DNA of 64,000 nt from contig NZ_CP114200.1 of NCBI RefSeq assembly GCF_029392895.1, positions 8,314,501-8,378,500 of the forward strand. The letters run 5' to 3'. Within the stretch, counting starts at the first letter, position 1. The number at the start of each line of letters is the position of its first letter. The notes beneath the pieces are model-generated. The model was not told the origin of the DNA, ran no database searches, and worked only from the letters and a program-made list of their open reading frames with translations. Shown one piece after another: positions 44,334 through 52,950 of the stretch. Both the position numbers and the translations under genes were made by a program. Origin of the DNA: Streptomyces sp. 71268 (GTDB lineage: Bacteria > Actinomycetota > Actinomycetes > Streptomycetales > Streptomycetaceae).

Positions 44334-45506
44334 ATGCTTATGGAGATGGGGGAGCCGGAGCGTGCTCGCGGGCCGTGGCGCGACCGGCTGGCCAGGCATC
44401 GTACGGTCACCGCCTTGTTCGCCGGAACTGCGGGGCTGGCTCTCCTGGGCGTGGTGCTCATCGTCCTACCGGGTGTGGTGGTCGATCACGACCTGGCCGG
44501 GGCTAGCGTCGCTGCGCAGGACCGGCTCAAGGCAGTGAACGACGTTCGTACGACACTTCTGCAAGCTGTGGGTGGTGTGGTTGTGTTGTTCGGTGCGTAT
44601 GCTACTTGGCGGCAATTGCGGGTTAGTCAGGCTGGTTTACGTGCTACTCAGGAAGGTTATGTCACTGACCGGTTCAGTACGGCCGTCGATCAGTTGGGCA
44701 GTGACAAGTTGGAGACACGTATTGGTGGGCTCCATGCGCTGTGGCGAATCGCGGAGCACTCCGCTCGCGATCGTGAGGCTGTTATCTCTATTCAGGCCGC
44801 ATACCTGCGTACGCACCTGCCGTGGCCGCCCACCGCGCCGGAAGCTCCAGCGAGGGAGGCGCCCATCAATGATGTCGTGCCGCTGGAGGTGCGCGCTGCC
44901 GATGCCCAGGTGGCGCTGACCGGGCTCGGCGTGCTGTTGCTGCAACCTCGACAGCAGTCGTGGATTAACCTCAGTGTGACGGATCTGCGTCGGGCCGACT
45001 GTGATGGGCTGTGGCTGCATGAGGTCAACCTTGACCGTTCCTGTATGGAGGCGGCGGGCCTGTACCACGCCAACCTCACGCAGGCCTCTCTCGTCTCGGT
45101 CAATCTGCGGCACGCCGACCTCAAGACGGCGATCCTGCGCCGGGCGCGCTGCGTTCTGGCTGACCTGAGGGGTGCACGGCTGGTCGAGACCGACTTGCGT
45201 GCCGCGGACTTCACCGAGGCCGACCTGCGCGAGGCGAATCTACGTAAGGCTGACGCGGGCGGCGCTGTCTTCCGTCGCGCCGACCTGCGCCTGGCGGACC
45301 TGCGGGGCGCCGACTTGAGCACGGCCGATCTCCTTCAGGCACGTCTGACCGGTGCGCTGGCTAGCGAGCACACTCGCTGGCCAGATGGTTTCGACCACGC
45401 GGCGGCCGGTGTCGTGGTTACCGAGGACCCTGGCCCCGAACCTCCGCCACTGCTCCAGCCCTCAGGGATAACGACACAACACCCGCCCCTACGGTCCATA
45501 TCGTGA
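44334..45506 (+). CDS. Membrane-anchored pentapeptide-repeat protein
   Basis: 390 residues. Two N-terminal membrane helices (TALFAGTAGLALLGVVLIVL and LLQAVGGVVVLFGAYATW), then a conserved cytosolic segment (YVTDRFSTAVDQLGSDKLET, RIGGLHALWRIAEHSARDRE), then pentapeptide repeats about 215-345 of the A(D/N)Lxx type (LRHADLKTAILRRARCVLAD, AADFTEADLREANLRKADAG, ADLRLADLRGADLSTADLLQ). This layout is common in actinomycetes; the repeat helix is presumed to mediate interactions, function unknown. Codons at about 44,560-44,800 are less GC-rich than neighbours, suggesting horizontal origin. Start could also be ATG 44,340 or 44,346. Confidence 0.88.
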   Translation: MLMEMGEPERARGPWRDRLARHRTVTALFAGTAGLALLGVVLIVLPGVVVDHDLAGASVAAQDRLKAVNDVRTTLLQAVGGVVVLFGAYATWRQLRVSQAGLRATQEGYVTDRFSTAVDQLGSDKLETRIGGLHALWRIAEHSARDREAVISIQAAYLRTHLPWPPTAPEAPAREAPINDVVPLEVRAADAQVALTGLGVLLLQPRQQSWINLSVTDLRRADCDGLWLHEVNLDRSCMEAAGLYHANLTQASLVSVNLRHADLKTAILRRARCVLADLRGARLVETDLRAADFTEADLREANLRKADAGGAVFRRADLRLADLRGADLSTADLLQARLTGALASEHTRWPDGFDHAAAGVVVTEDPGPEPPPLLQPSGITTQHPPLRSIS

Positions 45507-45539
45507 CTGAGGAGCCTGAGTGAGGGCCATGGTGCGTGC

Positions 45540-45935
45540 AGACCCGAGCCGATGCGATTCTTTCGTTGGTGCGGTGAGGGTTGGTGGTGGGCGGTGACGG
45601 TCTGTTCGTCAGCTCGCCCGGTGGGGCTGGAGGAGCGGGCGGTGTGGTGGCCGAGGGGCCCCGAGAGGTCTTGTTTTCGGTAGGCCAGGCGCATGCGTTG
45701 CACCGTGGTGTGCGGTCCTCGGGCGAGGTCGAGCGCGGTAGCTCCTCCGCCTTGGCTTGCTCCCGCTCGGCCAGCGTGTGCCGCTGCGGGTCGTACGGCG
45801 ACCGGGCCACTCCTTCGCTCCCGGGCCCGCTGGCAAGCTCGCACTCGACTTCCCGCGTGTGCCGCCGCCAGGCAAACGCCTTCTCGCGTGCCGCGGCGGG
45901 GGCGGGCTCGAACAGGCCCTACTGTGAAGCTGCTT
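45540..45935 (-). pseudogene. Decayed TnsB-like transposase fragment
   Basis: Across different minus frames one can follow the N-terminal domain of the TnsB at 60.5-62.7 kb: REKAFAWRRHTREVE, SPYDPQRHTLAEREQAKAEE, TTVQRMRLAYRKQDLSGPLG and TGRADEQTVTAHH, against RERALAWELHVREVE, AEYDPDVRTLTQREEAKAAE, VTVRRMRARYRDGGVWGLVD and LGRADERVVAALR. At least two frameshifts; nothing of the DDE core remains. Continues from the TnsA-like gene upstream. Confidence 0.75.
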
Positions 45936-46665
45936 AGGGCACGTCGGTTCCGATGACGGTGAAGTCGGGGTCGGTGAACAGGTGCTCGGCGAGTACGGCC
46001 TGGCCGCCACCGTTCGGACTGACGAGGTGGATCTCCTGTCTCGAAAGGGCGACTACCTGCCACGTCACGCCACAGAACCGGACCCGAGTACCAACCCTCC
46101 ACGGCCAGCCGGGCACCCCGCCGCGCGCTCGCCCGGCACCTCTCTTCGTGCCCGGGTCGCTCCAGCCCTGCGGGCCGACGAGGATGCGTTCGTACAGTGG
46201 CGTGTCCAGATCAGCCGTCAACCGGCCGTGCCACAGGGCGTGGAAGACGCAGGGAAGGACTTCGATCGGGTCGCCGGCCGCTGCGGTGCCCTCTATCAGT
46301 GGTCGCGGCCGCGTGAACGCCCCGACGACCACCACTATCAGCTTCGGGCGGCCGGCGTTGCGAGGATGGCAGTACCCGGCCAGCCATTTCAGGTTGGCGG
46401 CCAGGACGTCGTCGAGCGGTGGGATGCGCCGGTAGATCCAGCCGATGTCTGCGCATGCCTGCGTCACCGCCTCAGAAGCCTTCACCGCGCGTTCGCCGCC
46501 GGAATGGCCGGGACAGTCGGCGAGCGGCGCGGCGCCGTCGGAACGGCGGGCGAAGAGCTGCGGCGCCCAGGAACGCACCTGGCCGCGGCGATTACGCCAC
46601 AGCAGCCGCCCCGGCCGACCCGTCACGTCAGGGTCGCGGTCCAGGACCATCAGCTGGGCACGCAT
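45934..46665 (-). pseudogene. TnsA-like endonuclease remnant fused to the start of a TnsB
   Basis: 243 codons open. Residues 1-165 match the TnsA-like protein at 62.8-63.5 kb (LMVLDRDPDVTGRPGRLLWR, WAPQLFARRSDGAAPLADCP, NLKWLAGYCHPRN, LPCVFHALWHGRLTADLDTP). Residues about 190-243 match the beginning of TnsB (WRVGTRVRFCGVTWQVVALS), so TnsA and TnsB have run together. The N-terminal third of TnsA is missing, and the frame ends in TnsB. A relic of a second, related Tn7-like element, distinct from the more complete one 10 kb to the right. Confidence 0.75.
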
Positions 46666-46835
46666 CGGCTGCGTAGGTCAGAAGCAGGAAGGGTTGTCGG
46701 TAGGTTCTGAGAACGACCGCGGGCCGGCAGCCCTGAAGGTGTCGGTGAGAAGTAGGAACGGCTGGCGTCCTTGTCTCGCGGTCTTGGTGCCGGATTCCGG
46801 GACCGCCGGTTTCGTCCATGAGGGATGATCCCCTG

Positions 46836-47207
46836 ATGGACAGGGTTGTTGATCTCGACGAGGTGGCTGCGGTTGTGGCTGGCCGGACGGTGGGCTGGAG
46901 GTCGGCCGGCCTCGAAGTGGGCGAGGTGAACTGGAGGGATGCCGAGGCGTCGTGGCCCCAGCCTTTGGAGACCGACAGGGCTCGGATGCATGATCCCGAC
47001 TCGGTCGGCGTGGTCATCTCTGGCCCGGGAGAGGCCGAGCTGTCGGTTGTGCTGTTCCGGGGTGGCTGGGCCGATGTGGACTTCATCGCCGGCCTCGACG
47101 ACGCGGGTTCCCTCCCGGCCTCGGGCATCGTCTCAGCCTCGGACTTCGAGGCCCGGATGAATCAGTGGGTCGCTCGTGTCTTCGGGGTCTGCGGCGGTGC
47201 TCATTGA
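46836..47207 (+). CDS. Uncharacterised small protein
   Basis: 123 residues from ATG 46836 (an upstream in-frame ATG at 46,818 is possible). Acidic, with alternating hydrophobic strands: VDLDEVAAVVAGRTVGWRSA, DPDSVGVVISGPGEAELSVV, LFRGGWADVDFIAGLDDAG. It resembles immunity or SUKH/Imm-type small proteins in general style, but no family is recognised. Codon use looks genuine. It sits alone between transposon relics. Confidence 0.55.
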   Translation: MDRVVDLDEVAAVVAGRTVGWRSAGLEVGEVNWRDAEASWPQPLETDRARMHDPDSVGVVISGPGEAELSVVLFRGGWADVDFIAGLDDAGSLPASGIVSASDFEARMNQWVARVFGVCGGAH

Positions 47208-47225
47208 GTGGTGGTCCGTCTCAGT

Positions 47226-47360
47226 TCAGCTGACCGGCTGGTGCTCGGCGCGTGCTCGGGCGGTGGCGAGGCGGTAGGAGTCGGTGCCAGTCTCGATGGT
47301 GTTGCCGCCGAAGGTGAGACGGTCGACGACGGCCGCGCAAGGCGAGGGGTGGTGAAGGTC
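47226..47360 (-). pseudogene. istB: IS21-family IstB C-terminal fragment
   Basis: The last 40 or so residues of an IstB-like ATPase: AAVVDRLTFGGNTIETGTDS, then YRLATARARAEHQ. The sequence VDRLTF-x-G-x-I-I/T-E-T-G-x-x-S-Y-R is diagnostic for IstB ends. No ATP-binding part remains. Confidence 0.8.
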
Positions 47361-47695
47361 TTGGTCCAGCCAGAGCCGGCTCCGTCCCGCTGCTGGGTCG
47401 CCCTGCGGGCGCCGGGCGCCTGTGAGTGTTCGTTCTGGAGGGCTTAGCCAGCCCCACAGTGACAGCGAACCCACCGTGCACCGTTGTACCGGGCCCGGGG
47501 GCGCGCCTGGTGGGTGCGACACTCGAGGACACCCGTTCGTGTGACTCTGCCCCCGGCCGCCGCGCTGTATCCCCCTGGCCGTGCCCGCTGCTGCGTGCCG
47601 CCTCCGCTCCGGCCAGGGTGGCGGGGGAGTGGCCTCTCCCCGGCCGCTGCTCGCCGTTCGGTTGTACGCTCGCGCCGCGTCGTGCGCCCTCCGCT

Positions 47696-47731
47696 GGGGC
47701 CGTCGGGGCCGTCGGGGCCGTCGGGGCCGTT
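47696..47731. repeat. Four 9-bp tandem repeats
   Basis: GGGGCCGTC repeated four times (the last ends GTT). The surrounding 47,361-47,809 has no convincing gene. Confidence 0.85.
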
Positions 47732-47809
47732 CCAGCCGGGATGCCGGGTCTTCCCTGGCCGTGCTCGCCGCTCGCCCCTATCCCCGCTCCTGCTGCCGTC
47801 CTTGCTGTC

Positions 47810-47838
47810 TAGTGCTGTGACCGGGAACGTTCGCCGGG
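47810..47838 (+). repeat. Left terminal inverted repeat of the IS630-type element
   Basis: Begins TAGTGCTGTGACCGGGAACG and ends GTTCGCCGGG. It pairs with the right repeat with mismatches only at positions 15, 17 and 19. Confidence 0.88.
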
Positions 47839-47848
47839 GTCAGCTCGG

Positions 47849-48418
47849 TCAGTCCGGTCGTGCTGCTTTCCACCTCCATGAGGTTTGGCGAGGGAGGCCG
47901 TCGAGTTCTCCGCGGCCGGTGCACCAGAGGAGTACTTGTGTGGGGCCTCCGGGCGGGGCGGTGGGGAAGAGCCGGTTGAGTACTGCTGCGCTCAGCGGTG
48001 CTGGTGGCAGCCAGTCCACGGACAGTCCCTGCGTGATGTCGTAGGTGTGCAGCAGGGTTTCGGCAACGCCCATCGCCGCGAACCCTTCGGGGTCGCACGG
48101 GCCCCAGTGCCAGGCCCTCAGGGTTGGGTTGGCTGTGGCCAGGGCGCTGCTGAGCAGTCCGCCGCAGGCGGTGACGGCCTGGAGTACTTCGGTCGGCGAG
48201 GCAGTGGGGCGAACGTACAGGTCGATGGGAAGGTAGGCGTCGGCAGGTTGTGCTGCCAGCTGCGCTGCGTAGGCCAGTAGGTCGTGGCCGATGTGGGCTG
48301 CTGTTTGCCAGCAGGTCCATTCGAGGGGCCCCGCCGGCACCGTCCAGTCCTCGGCGGTATGGGGGCCGAGCACCCGCAGCATCTCCGCCACGGCGGCGTC
48401 GACGTCCTGGTGGTCCAT
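47849..48418 (-). CDS. MDMPI/DinB-fold protein (maleylpyruvate isomerase-like), passenger gene
   Basis: 189 residues from ATG 48418 (GAGGAG seven bases upstream). Matches the mycothiol-dependent maleylpyruvate isomerase N-terminal / DinB four-helix family: WTCWQTAAHIGHDLLAYAAQ with the H of the metal site, ASPTEVLQAVTACGGLLSSAL, and MGVAETLLHTYDITQGLSVD with the H-x-x-D second metal motif. Likely a metal-dependent mycothiol S-transferase acting on a reactive compound. It lies wholly inside the IS630-type terminal repeats, with its stop about 10 bp from the left one, so it moves with the element or was trapped by it. Confidence 0.82.
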   Translation of the reverse strand: MDHQDVDAAVAEMLRVLGPHTAEDWTVPAGPLEWTCWQTAAHIGHDLLAYAAQLAAQPADAYLPIDLYVRPTASPTEVLQAVTACGGLLSSALATANPTLRAWHWGPCDPEGFAAMGVAETLLHTYDITQGLSVDWLPPAPLSAAVLNRLFPTAPPGGPTQVLLWCTGRGELDGLPRQTSWRWKAARPD

Positions 48419-48473
48419 GCAGAGCTCCTCGCGGTCCGTGTTGTGGGACTGGGCTATACCGGTTGTCGATCCT

Positions 48474-49595
48474 TCACGCCGCTGGACTTCTGGCACGTCT
48501 GCCCCAGCGGATGCCTTTCTCGCTGCGGATGCGGGCGCGTTCTCGGCGTTGTGCGGCGAGTACGGCGGGGTGGCGGGCGTTGGCGTTGTGCCATCGCAGG
48601 TAGCGGTGATGCAGGGCCCGGGTCTGCGCGGGATGGCTGCGATGGTGGGAGTTGGCCAGGGTGAACTGCCGCAACGGGCCGAAGTGGGCCTCGATCGGGT
48701 TGGCCCAGGAGGCGTAGGTCGGGGTGAAGCTCAGCTCGACCTTGTTCTTCTTAGCCCAGCGGCGAATGTCCGTACCGGTGTGGGCGGAGAGGTTGTCCGA
48801 GATGATGTAGATCGGGGCGCCGTCGGGTCGGGCGGCGCGGATCGACTTCAGCGCCGCCAGGGTGTTGGCGGTGCCTTTGCGGTCGCGGTTGCCCCCCACA
48901 GACGGTCGTCGCCGACGGAGTAGCAGCCGTGGAAGTAGGTGACACCGTGGGTGCGGCGGTAGGTCGCCGGCAGCCGGTCGGGCTTGCCCTGTTTCGCCCA
49001 GCAGGAGCCTGCGGTGGGCCGAATGCCCAGGGGCCCGAATTCGGCGAAGGCGAAGACCCGGTCCGGGGAATGTTCCAGCACGTGCTCGATCCGGTCGAGC
49101 TTGGCGTCACGCTCGGGGTCGGGCGACTCCTTCCAGGTCTTGGTGTGCTGGAAGGTGATCCCGCGGCGGGGAGCAGGCACCGTAAGGCTTCCCGGCCGAT
49201 GCGGATGACACCTCCGTGCACTTTCCGCAGGTAGGCGGCGAGTTTCCGGATCGACCATCGGGTGAAGAACTGCCCGAGTCTGATGGGGCGAGTGGTGGCC
49301 GTCCGGATGACGAAGTCCTCGTCGTCAGGGGTGAGCAGGCGGGGACGGCCTCCCGCCCGCTGAGGGTCCAGGCAGGCCAGACCGATCTCGTTGAACCGGT
49401 GGATCACATCGCGCACGGTGTCCTCGTCGGCCTGCACCAGCTGGGCGATCACCGGCACACGGTTCCCGCCCGCCGAGGCCAGCAGCATCATCGCGCGCCG
49501 ATAGCGCACCGAACTCGTGCTGCCCGGCGCACGATCTGCTGCAGCTTCTGCCCTTCCTGGTCAGTCAGTCTGCGTGCACGGACAGACTCAGCCAC
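48474..49595 (-). pseudogene. IS630-family transposase with three frameshifts
   Basis: From GTG 49595: AESVRARRLTDQEGQKLQQI; then in other frames SVRYRRAMMLLASAGGNRVP with DEDTVRDVIHRFNEIGLACL (HTH part), then ITFQHTKTWKESPDPERDAK and RVFAFAEFGPLGIRP, then YIISDNLSAHTGTDIRRWAK and ASWANPIEAHFGPLRQFTLA. Shifts lie near 49,525, 49,168 and 48,895, each in a run of C or G. The first catalytic Asp region reads F-A-F-A-E-F, with Ala where relatives have Asp; the second D (SDNLSAH) and E (PIEAHFG) are present. The element is probably not autonomous as written. Confidence 0.88.
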
Positions 49596-49651
49596 CGCGC
49601 CTCCAGCGGTCGAATGGACGTCATCGCACATCCAACCGTCGCGACCACCAA

Positions 49652-49680
49652 CCCGGCGAACCTACGCGGTCACAGCACTA
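49652..49680 (-). repeat. Right terminal inverted repeat of the IS630-type element
   Basis: Read inward on the minus strand it begins TAGTGCTGTGACCGCGTAGG. The terminal 14 and inner 10 positions are identical to the left repeat. Confidence 0.88.
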
Positions 49681-49746
49681 GCTCGTACGCTGACAGCAGG
49701 CCCTATGCGCATTGCGAATATTTCATGTCGATGTGGAATAGTCGCA

Positions 49747-49759
49747 GTACGCTGCGTAC
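49747..49759 (+). promoter_or_regulatory. Palindromic operator abutting the XRE start codon
   Basis: GTACGCTGCGTAC, a perfect 13-bp palindrome, ends on the base before the ATG at 49,760. GTACGCTG also occurs at 49,685. The position suggests autorepression and leaves no room for a ribosome site, so the mRNA may be leaderless or weakly translated. Confidence 0.6.
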
Positions 49760-50053
49760 ATGAGCCTTTCCACATCCGACACGTTGCGCGCCACCGTCGC
49801 CGCCCTGATGCGCCTGGCAGGCGAGACCCAGCATGACCTGGCCGCCGGCATGGGCCTGGGTCAGGCCGCCGTCAGCAAGAAGCTCTCCGGCCGCGTCGCC
49901 TTCTCGCTCGCGGACGTGGACGCCTTGGCCGCGCATTACGGCATTCCTGTCCCTGACCTCCTCGCGGGACCCACGCACGCCACCGCCAAGCTCCCCATCG
50001 CCCGCCTGACGCAGGTTGTCGGCGGGCACCAGGCCACGATCCCCACCTCGTAG
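49760..50053 (+). CDS. Small XRE-family helix-turn-helix regulator
   Basis: 97 residues. HTH about 18-60: MRLAGETQHDLAAGMGLGQA, AVSKKLSGRVAFSLADVDAL, HYGIPVPDLLAG, typical of Cro/C1-type regulators on actinomycete plasmids and integrative elements. It sits directly upstream of the tap-tpg operon and may control it. The tap promoter region downstream contains direct repeats. Confidence 0.85.
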   Translation: MSLSTSDTLRATVAALMRLAGETQHDLAAGMGLGQAAVSKKLSGRVAFSLADVDALAAHYGIPVPDLLAGPTHATAKLPIARLTQVVGGHQATIPTS

Positions 50054-50075
50054 CCTGTGCCGCCGATCGCTCGCA

Positions 50076-50137
50076 CTTACGTTTTACTATCGAAATACTC
50101 CCGAAGAGGCCTCGACAGGCTTACGTTTCGGCTACGA
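50076..50137 (+). promoter_or_regulatory. tap control region with two direct repeats
   Basis: CTTACGTTTTACTATCGA (50,076) and CTTACGTTTCGGCTACGA (50,120) are imperfect direct repeats 44 bp apart, four helical turns, in an unusually AT-rich stretch just before tap. Candidate operators or protein-binding iterons. Confidence 0.6.
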
Positions 50138-50144
50138 TATGGGC

Positions 50145-52303
50145 ATGGGTGGTGACATGTTCAAGGGCGTGGAAGACCTTCTCGCCCTCGCTACCGGCTC
50201 CGACCTGCCTCCTCCTGCGGAGCGTGCTCGCCTGCGTCGTGCTGCTGGGCTGAGTCAAGAGCAGGTGGCCCGCGCGCTGGGCCTCAAGCGCGCCGTGACC
50301 GTCTCAGACTGGGAACGCGGGACGAGTGAGCCGCGCCCGCCGCGCCGCACCGCCTACCGCCAGCTCCTGAATGAGCTGGCGAAGCGCTTCCCGCCCCGGC
50401 GGGTTCGGTACCGGTCGCGGAAGTCGAGACGCCGCCCGCGTCCCCGCCGTCCGTGCCCGCGTCGCCGGCGCCCGCCACCAGGTCGACGTCGACCTCGCGG
50501 CGCCCGGCCGCGAAGAAGGCCGCTCCGGCGAACACCCCAGTCCCGGCCCCGGCGCCATCCGGCGCGTACGGCAACGGCCCGTTGCTGGTCCTGGACGCGG
50601 ACGCCGAGCAGGTGAGCGGCTACGGCATCGGCGGTCTGGTCCTAGACGTGCCCGTCAAGTCGCTGCCCGCGCTGGTGGAGTGGACGCTGACCGAAGCGCA
50701 CCTTGGCTCGGGCAAGCTGCACCCCTCGGGCAAGGACGGCGACCCGCTGCTCGTGCTCACCGAGGCTGCGTGCGAACGCTTCGACCTGCCCGTGGCGCTC
50801 ACAGACGACGAGCGCCTAACCGGGCGGCTCCCGAAGGACCACAAGGCCATCAAGCAGCTCACCCGAGCGGGCTGGAAGTTGACCAGGCGCGGCCTTGGCC
50901 CGTGGGCGAGGATCTACCGCCCGGCCCAAGGGCGCGAGCGGCAGTGCGTGCAGGTGTGCCTGCCCTCCTGGGGGGCGCTGGATGCTCGCTCGTGGAACGG
51001 GGCCGCGCGGCTGGCTCCGGCCGAGTTGGCCCGCGTGCTGGGCATCTACGCGCAGCGGGTCATGACGCCGGTCGGCTCCACCGCCGTGACCGGTCTGGAA
51101 CTGATGACCGCCCTGAACCCCCCGACCCGGGCCAGCAAACCGGACCAGGCCGGTAAGCGGCACTCCGAGCACCGGCCCGGATCGCTGGGCACGGAACCGG
51201 TGGACCCGGCGCCGTGCGAAGCACCCGACGGCCACCCCCTGTTGGCCGACCTGCCCCGCTTCCACGTACGCGGCCCCCAGGAGATGCTGGTGGAGGAGGC
51301 GTACGACTGGGCGCGCGACCTCACCGACGCCGAGTGCATGAAGCACCACCTGGTCGGCATCGATGTGAACCTGGCGTTCGGCGCCGCCGCCAACGGCGCG
51401 GTCGTAGGGCTCGCGACGCCACCCAAGCACGTCACCAACCCCACCTTCGATCCGTCGGTGCCTGGCTCGTGGCTGGTCGACCTCTCCCACGTCAACCTCT
51501 GTCGGGTCAAGGTCGCCAAGCAGTGGCACGACCTGGACGGCGACCTGCTGCCCAGCCCGTTCACGCCCACCGGCGAGCGCCCCACCGGCCCCGCCTGGTA
51601 CGCCACCCCCACCGTCGCCTACGCCACGGAACTCGGGTACGACGTCGCCCCGCTGGAGGCGTGGCTGCGCCCCGTCAGCGGCCGGTTCCTGGACCCCTGG
51701 TACCAGCGGCTGCGCGACGCGTACGTGACCACCATGGGCGACCTCGGCGTCGCCGAGAAGCTGACGCCCCAGCAGTTCCTGGACGCGATGCGCGGCCACA
51801 AGCAGCGCGACCCCGAGATGGGCATCGTCTTGGACGCCATCAAGATGACCACCAAGGGCGGGGTGGGAAAGCTGCGGGAGAAGGCCCGCGGTGGCGGGTG
51901 GCGCCCCGGCCAGCCGTGGCCGGCCCTGGCCCGCCCGACCTGGCGTCCGGACATCCGCGCCACCGTCATCTCCCGGGCCCGCATCAACATGCACCGCAAG
52001 ATGCTCGCGCTCGCCGCCGCCACCGGCCGTTACCCCGTCGCGATCCTCTCCGACTGCGCGGTCTACGCCGCCGACGGCCCCAGCCCCTTGGACGTGCTGC
52101 CCTACGACGACGCCGGCAAGACCATCCCCGGCAGCTTCCGGCTGGGGGTCTCGCCCGGCATGGTCAAGCACGAAGGCAGCCAGCCCATGTGGTGGGGCGC
52201 GGAGATCTACGAGCGCCTGGCGGACCCCACCGGCAAGAAGGTCGCCAACCTGGCCCGCTACATCAAGACCGGCGAAGTCACCGCCAAGGACACCGGAGAG
52301 TAG
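50145..52303 (+). CDS. tap: Telomere-associated protein Tap (apparent frameshift near 50,390)
   Basis: About 719 residues if one base is restored. N-terminal HTH in the first frame (PPPAERARLRRAAGLSQEQV, ARALGLKRAVTVSDWERGTS, EPRPPRRTAYRQLLNELAKR). After the CCCG at about 50,388 the protein continues in another frame: a Pro/Ala linker, then GPLLVLDADAEQVSGYGIGG, GKLHPSGKDGDPLLVLTEAA, RAGWKLTRRGLGPWARIYRP and FHVRGPQEMLVEEAYDWARD, GIDVNLAFGAAANGAVVGLA to the end. This is the Streptomyces Tap family, which binds telomere 3' overhangs and recruits Tpg for end-patching of linear replicons. One extra C would give FPAPAGSVPVAEVE across the junction. Start may be 50,145 or 50,157. Confidence 0.88.
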
Positions 52304-52313
52304 GGGACACCCC

Positions 52314-52874
52314 GTGGTCGACAGCATCGGAGAAGGGCTCGACGCGGCCCTCCGCGGCGCGTTCACACGCCCCATCCCCAAGAGCGCCAGCGCCCAAATG
52401 CGCTACCTGGTCAAGCAGCACAAGGGCAGCACCGCGCAGGTAGCGCTGTTGCTCGGCATCTCCCAGCGCACGGTCGAGCGCTACGTCAAAGACCAGATCA
52501 AGCGCCCCCGGCCAGCCCTCGCGCAAGCCCTGGCCGACCAGGTCCGCAAACGCTGGCAACCCCAGATCCGCCAACAAGCCATCAAGCGCGCGGCCACCAG
52601 CAGCGGCCTAATGGTCGACGTCCGCGCCCGGTTCGGCTTCACCGCCGCACCCGGCACCACCGACGACGCCAGACTGCGCCACCTCACCCTCCCCCTGCCC
52701 CCCGAGCACGCCGCCCGCCTCCTCACCGCCCGCCAGGCCGGCGCCAGCGAAGCCGAACTCCGCCAGGCCGCCGCCGAAGCCCTCGGAGACGTCTACTTCC
52801 GCGACGCCGGCCGCCGCGCCCACGGCCTGGAGGTAGAACTCGCCGACCTCGAACACATCGAGTTCGACCTGTAG
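52314..52874 (+). CDS. tpg: Terminal protein Tpg
   Basis: 186 residues from GTG 52314 (AGGGGAC upstream), 10 bases after tap, the canonical tap-tpg operon. Family features: LDAALRGAFTRPIPKSASAQ, MRYLVKQHKGSTAQVALLLG, ISQRTVERYVKDQIKRPRPA (HTH similar to reverse-transcriptase thumb region in published analyses), VRARFGFTAAPGTTDDARLR, and a C-terminal LGDVYFRDAGRRAHGLEVEL. Length matches the 184-186 aa of known Tpg. It is covalently attached to the 5' telomere ends and primes end-patching. Looks intact. Confidence 0.93.
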   Translation: MVDSIGEGLDAALRGAFTRPIPKSASAQMRYLVKQHKGSTAQVALLLGISQRTVERYVKDQIKRPRPALAQALADQVRKRWQPQIRQQAIKRAATSSGLMVDVRARFGFTAAPGTTDDARLRHLTLPLPPEHAARLLTARQAGASEAELRQAAAEALGDVYFRDAGRRAHGLEVELADLEHIEFDL

Positions 52875-52950
52875 GGGCGCATGCAGGCGAGAAGCCAGTG
52901 GGGCCGAACAGGTTCACCCTGTCCGGCCCCACTGCTCGTTTCCTGGCTGT

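Larger units (their letters stand above)
47810..49680 (-). mobile_element. IS630-type element carrying a passenger gene (1,871 bp)
   Basis: Bounded by 29-bp terminal inverted repeats with 26 matches, each beginning with TA (the IS630/Tc1 target duplication). Inside are a frameshifted IS630-family transposase (48,474-49,595) and, between the transposase end and the left repeat, an intact MDMPI/DinB-type gene (47,849-48,418). Ordinary IS630 elements of this group are about 1.1-1.2 kb with only the transposase. Confidence 0.82.

Noticed and set aside
47696..47731. CRISPR-like repeat array
   Set aside because: Contiguous 9-bp tandem copies without spacers; no array and no cas genes were recognised in the window.
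47426..48044. Plus-strand open frames rich in VGAVGAVGA
   Set aside because: Created by the 9-bp tandem repeat; no start context or homologous features.
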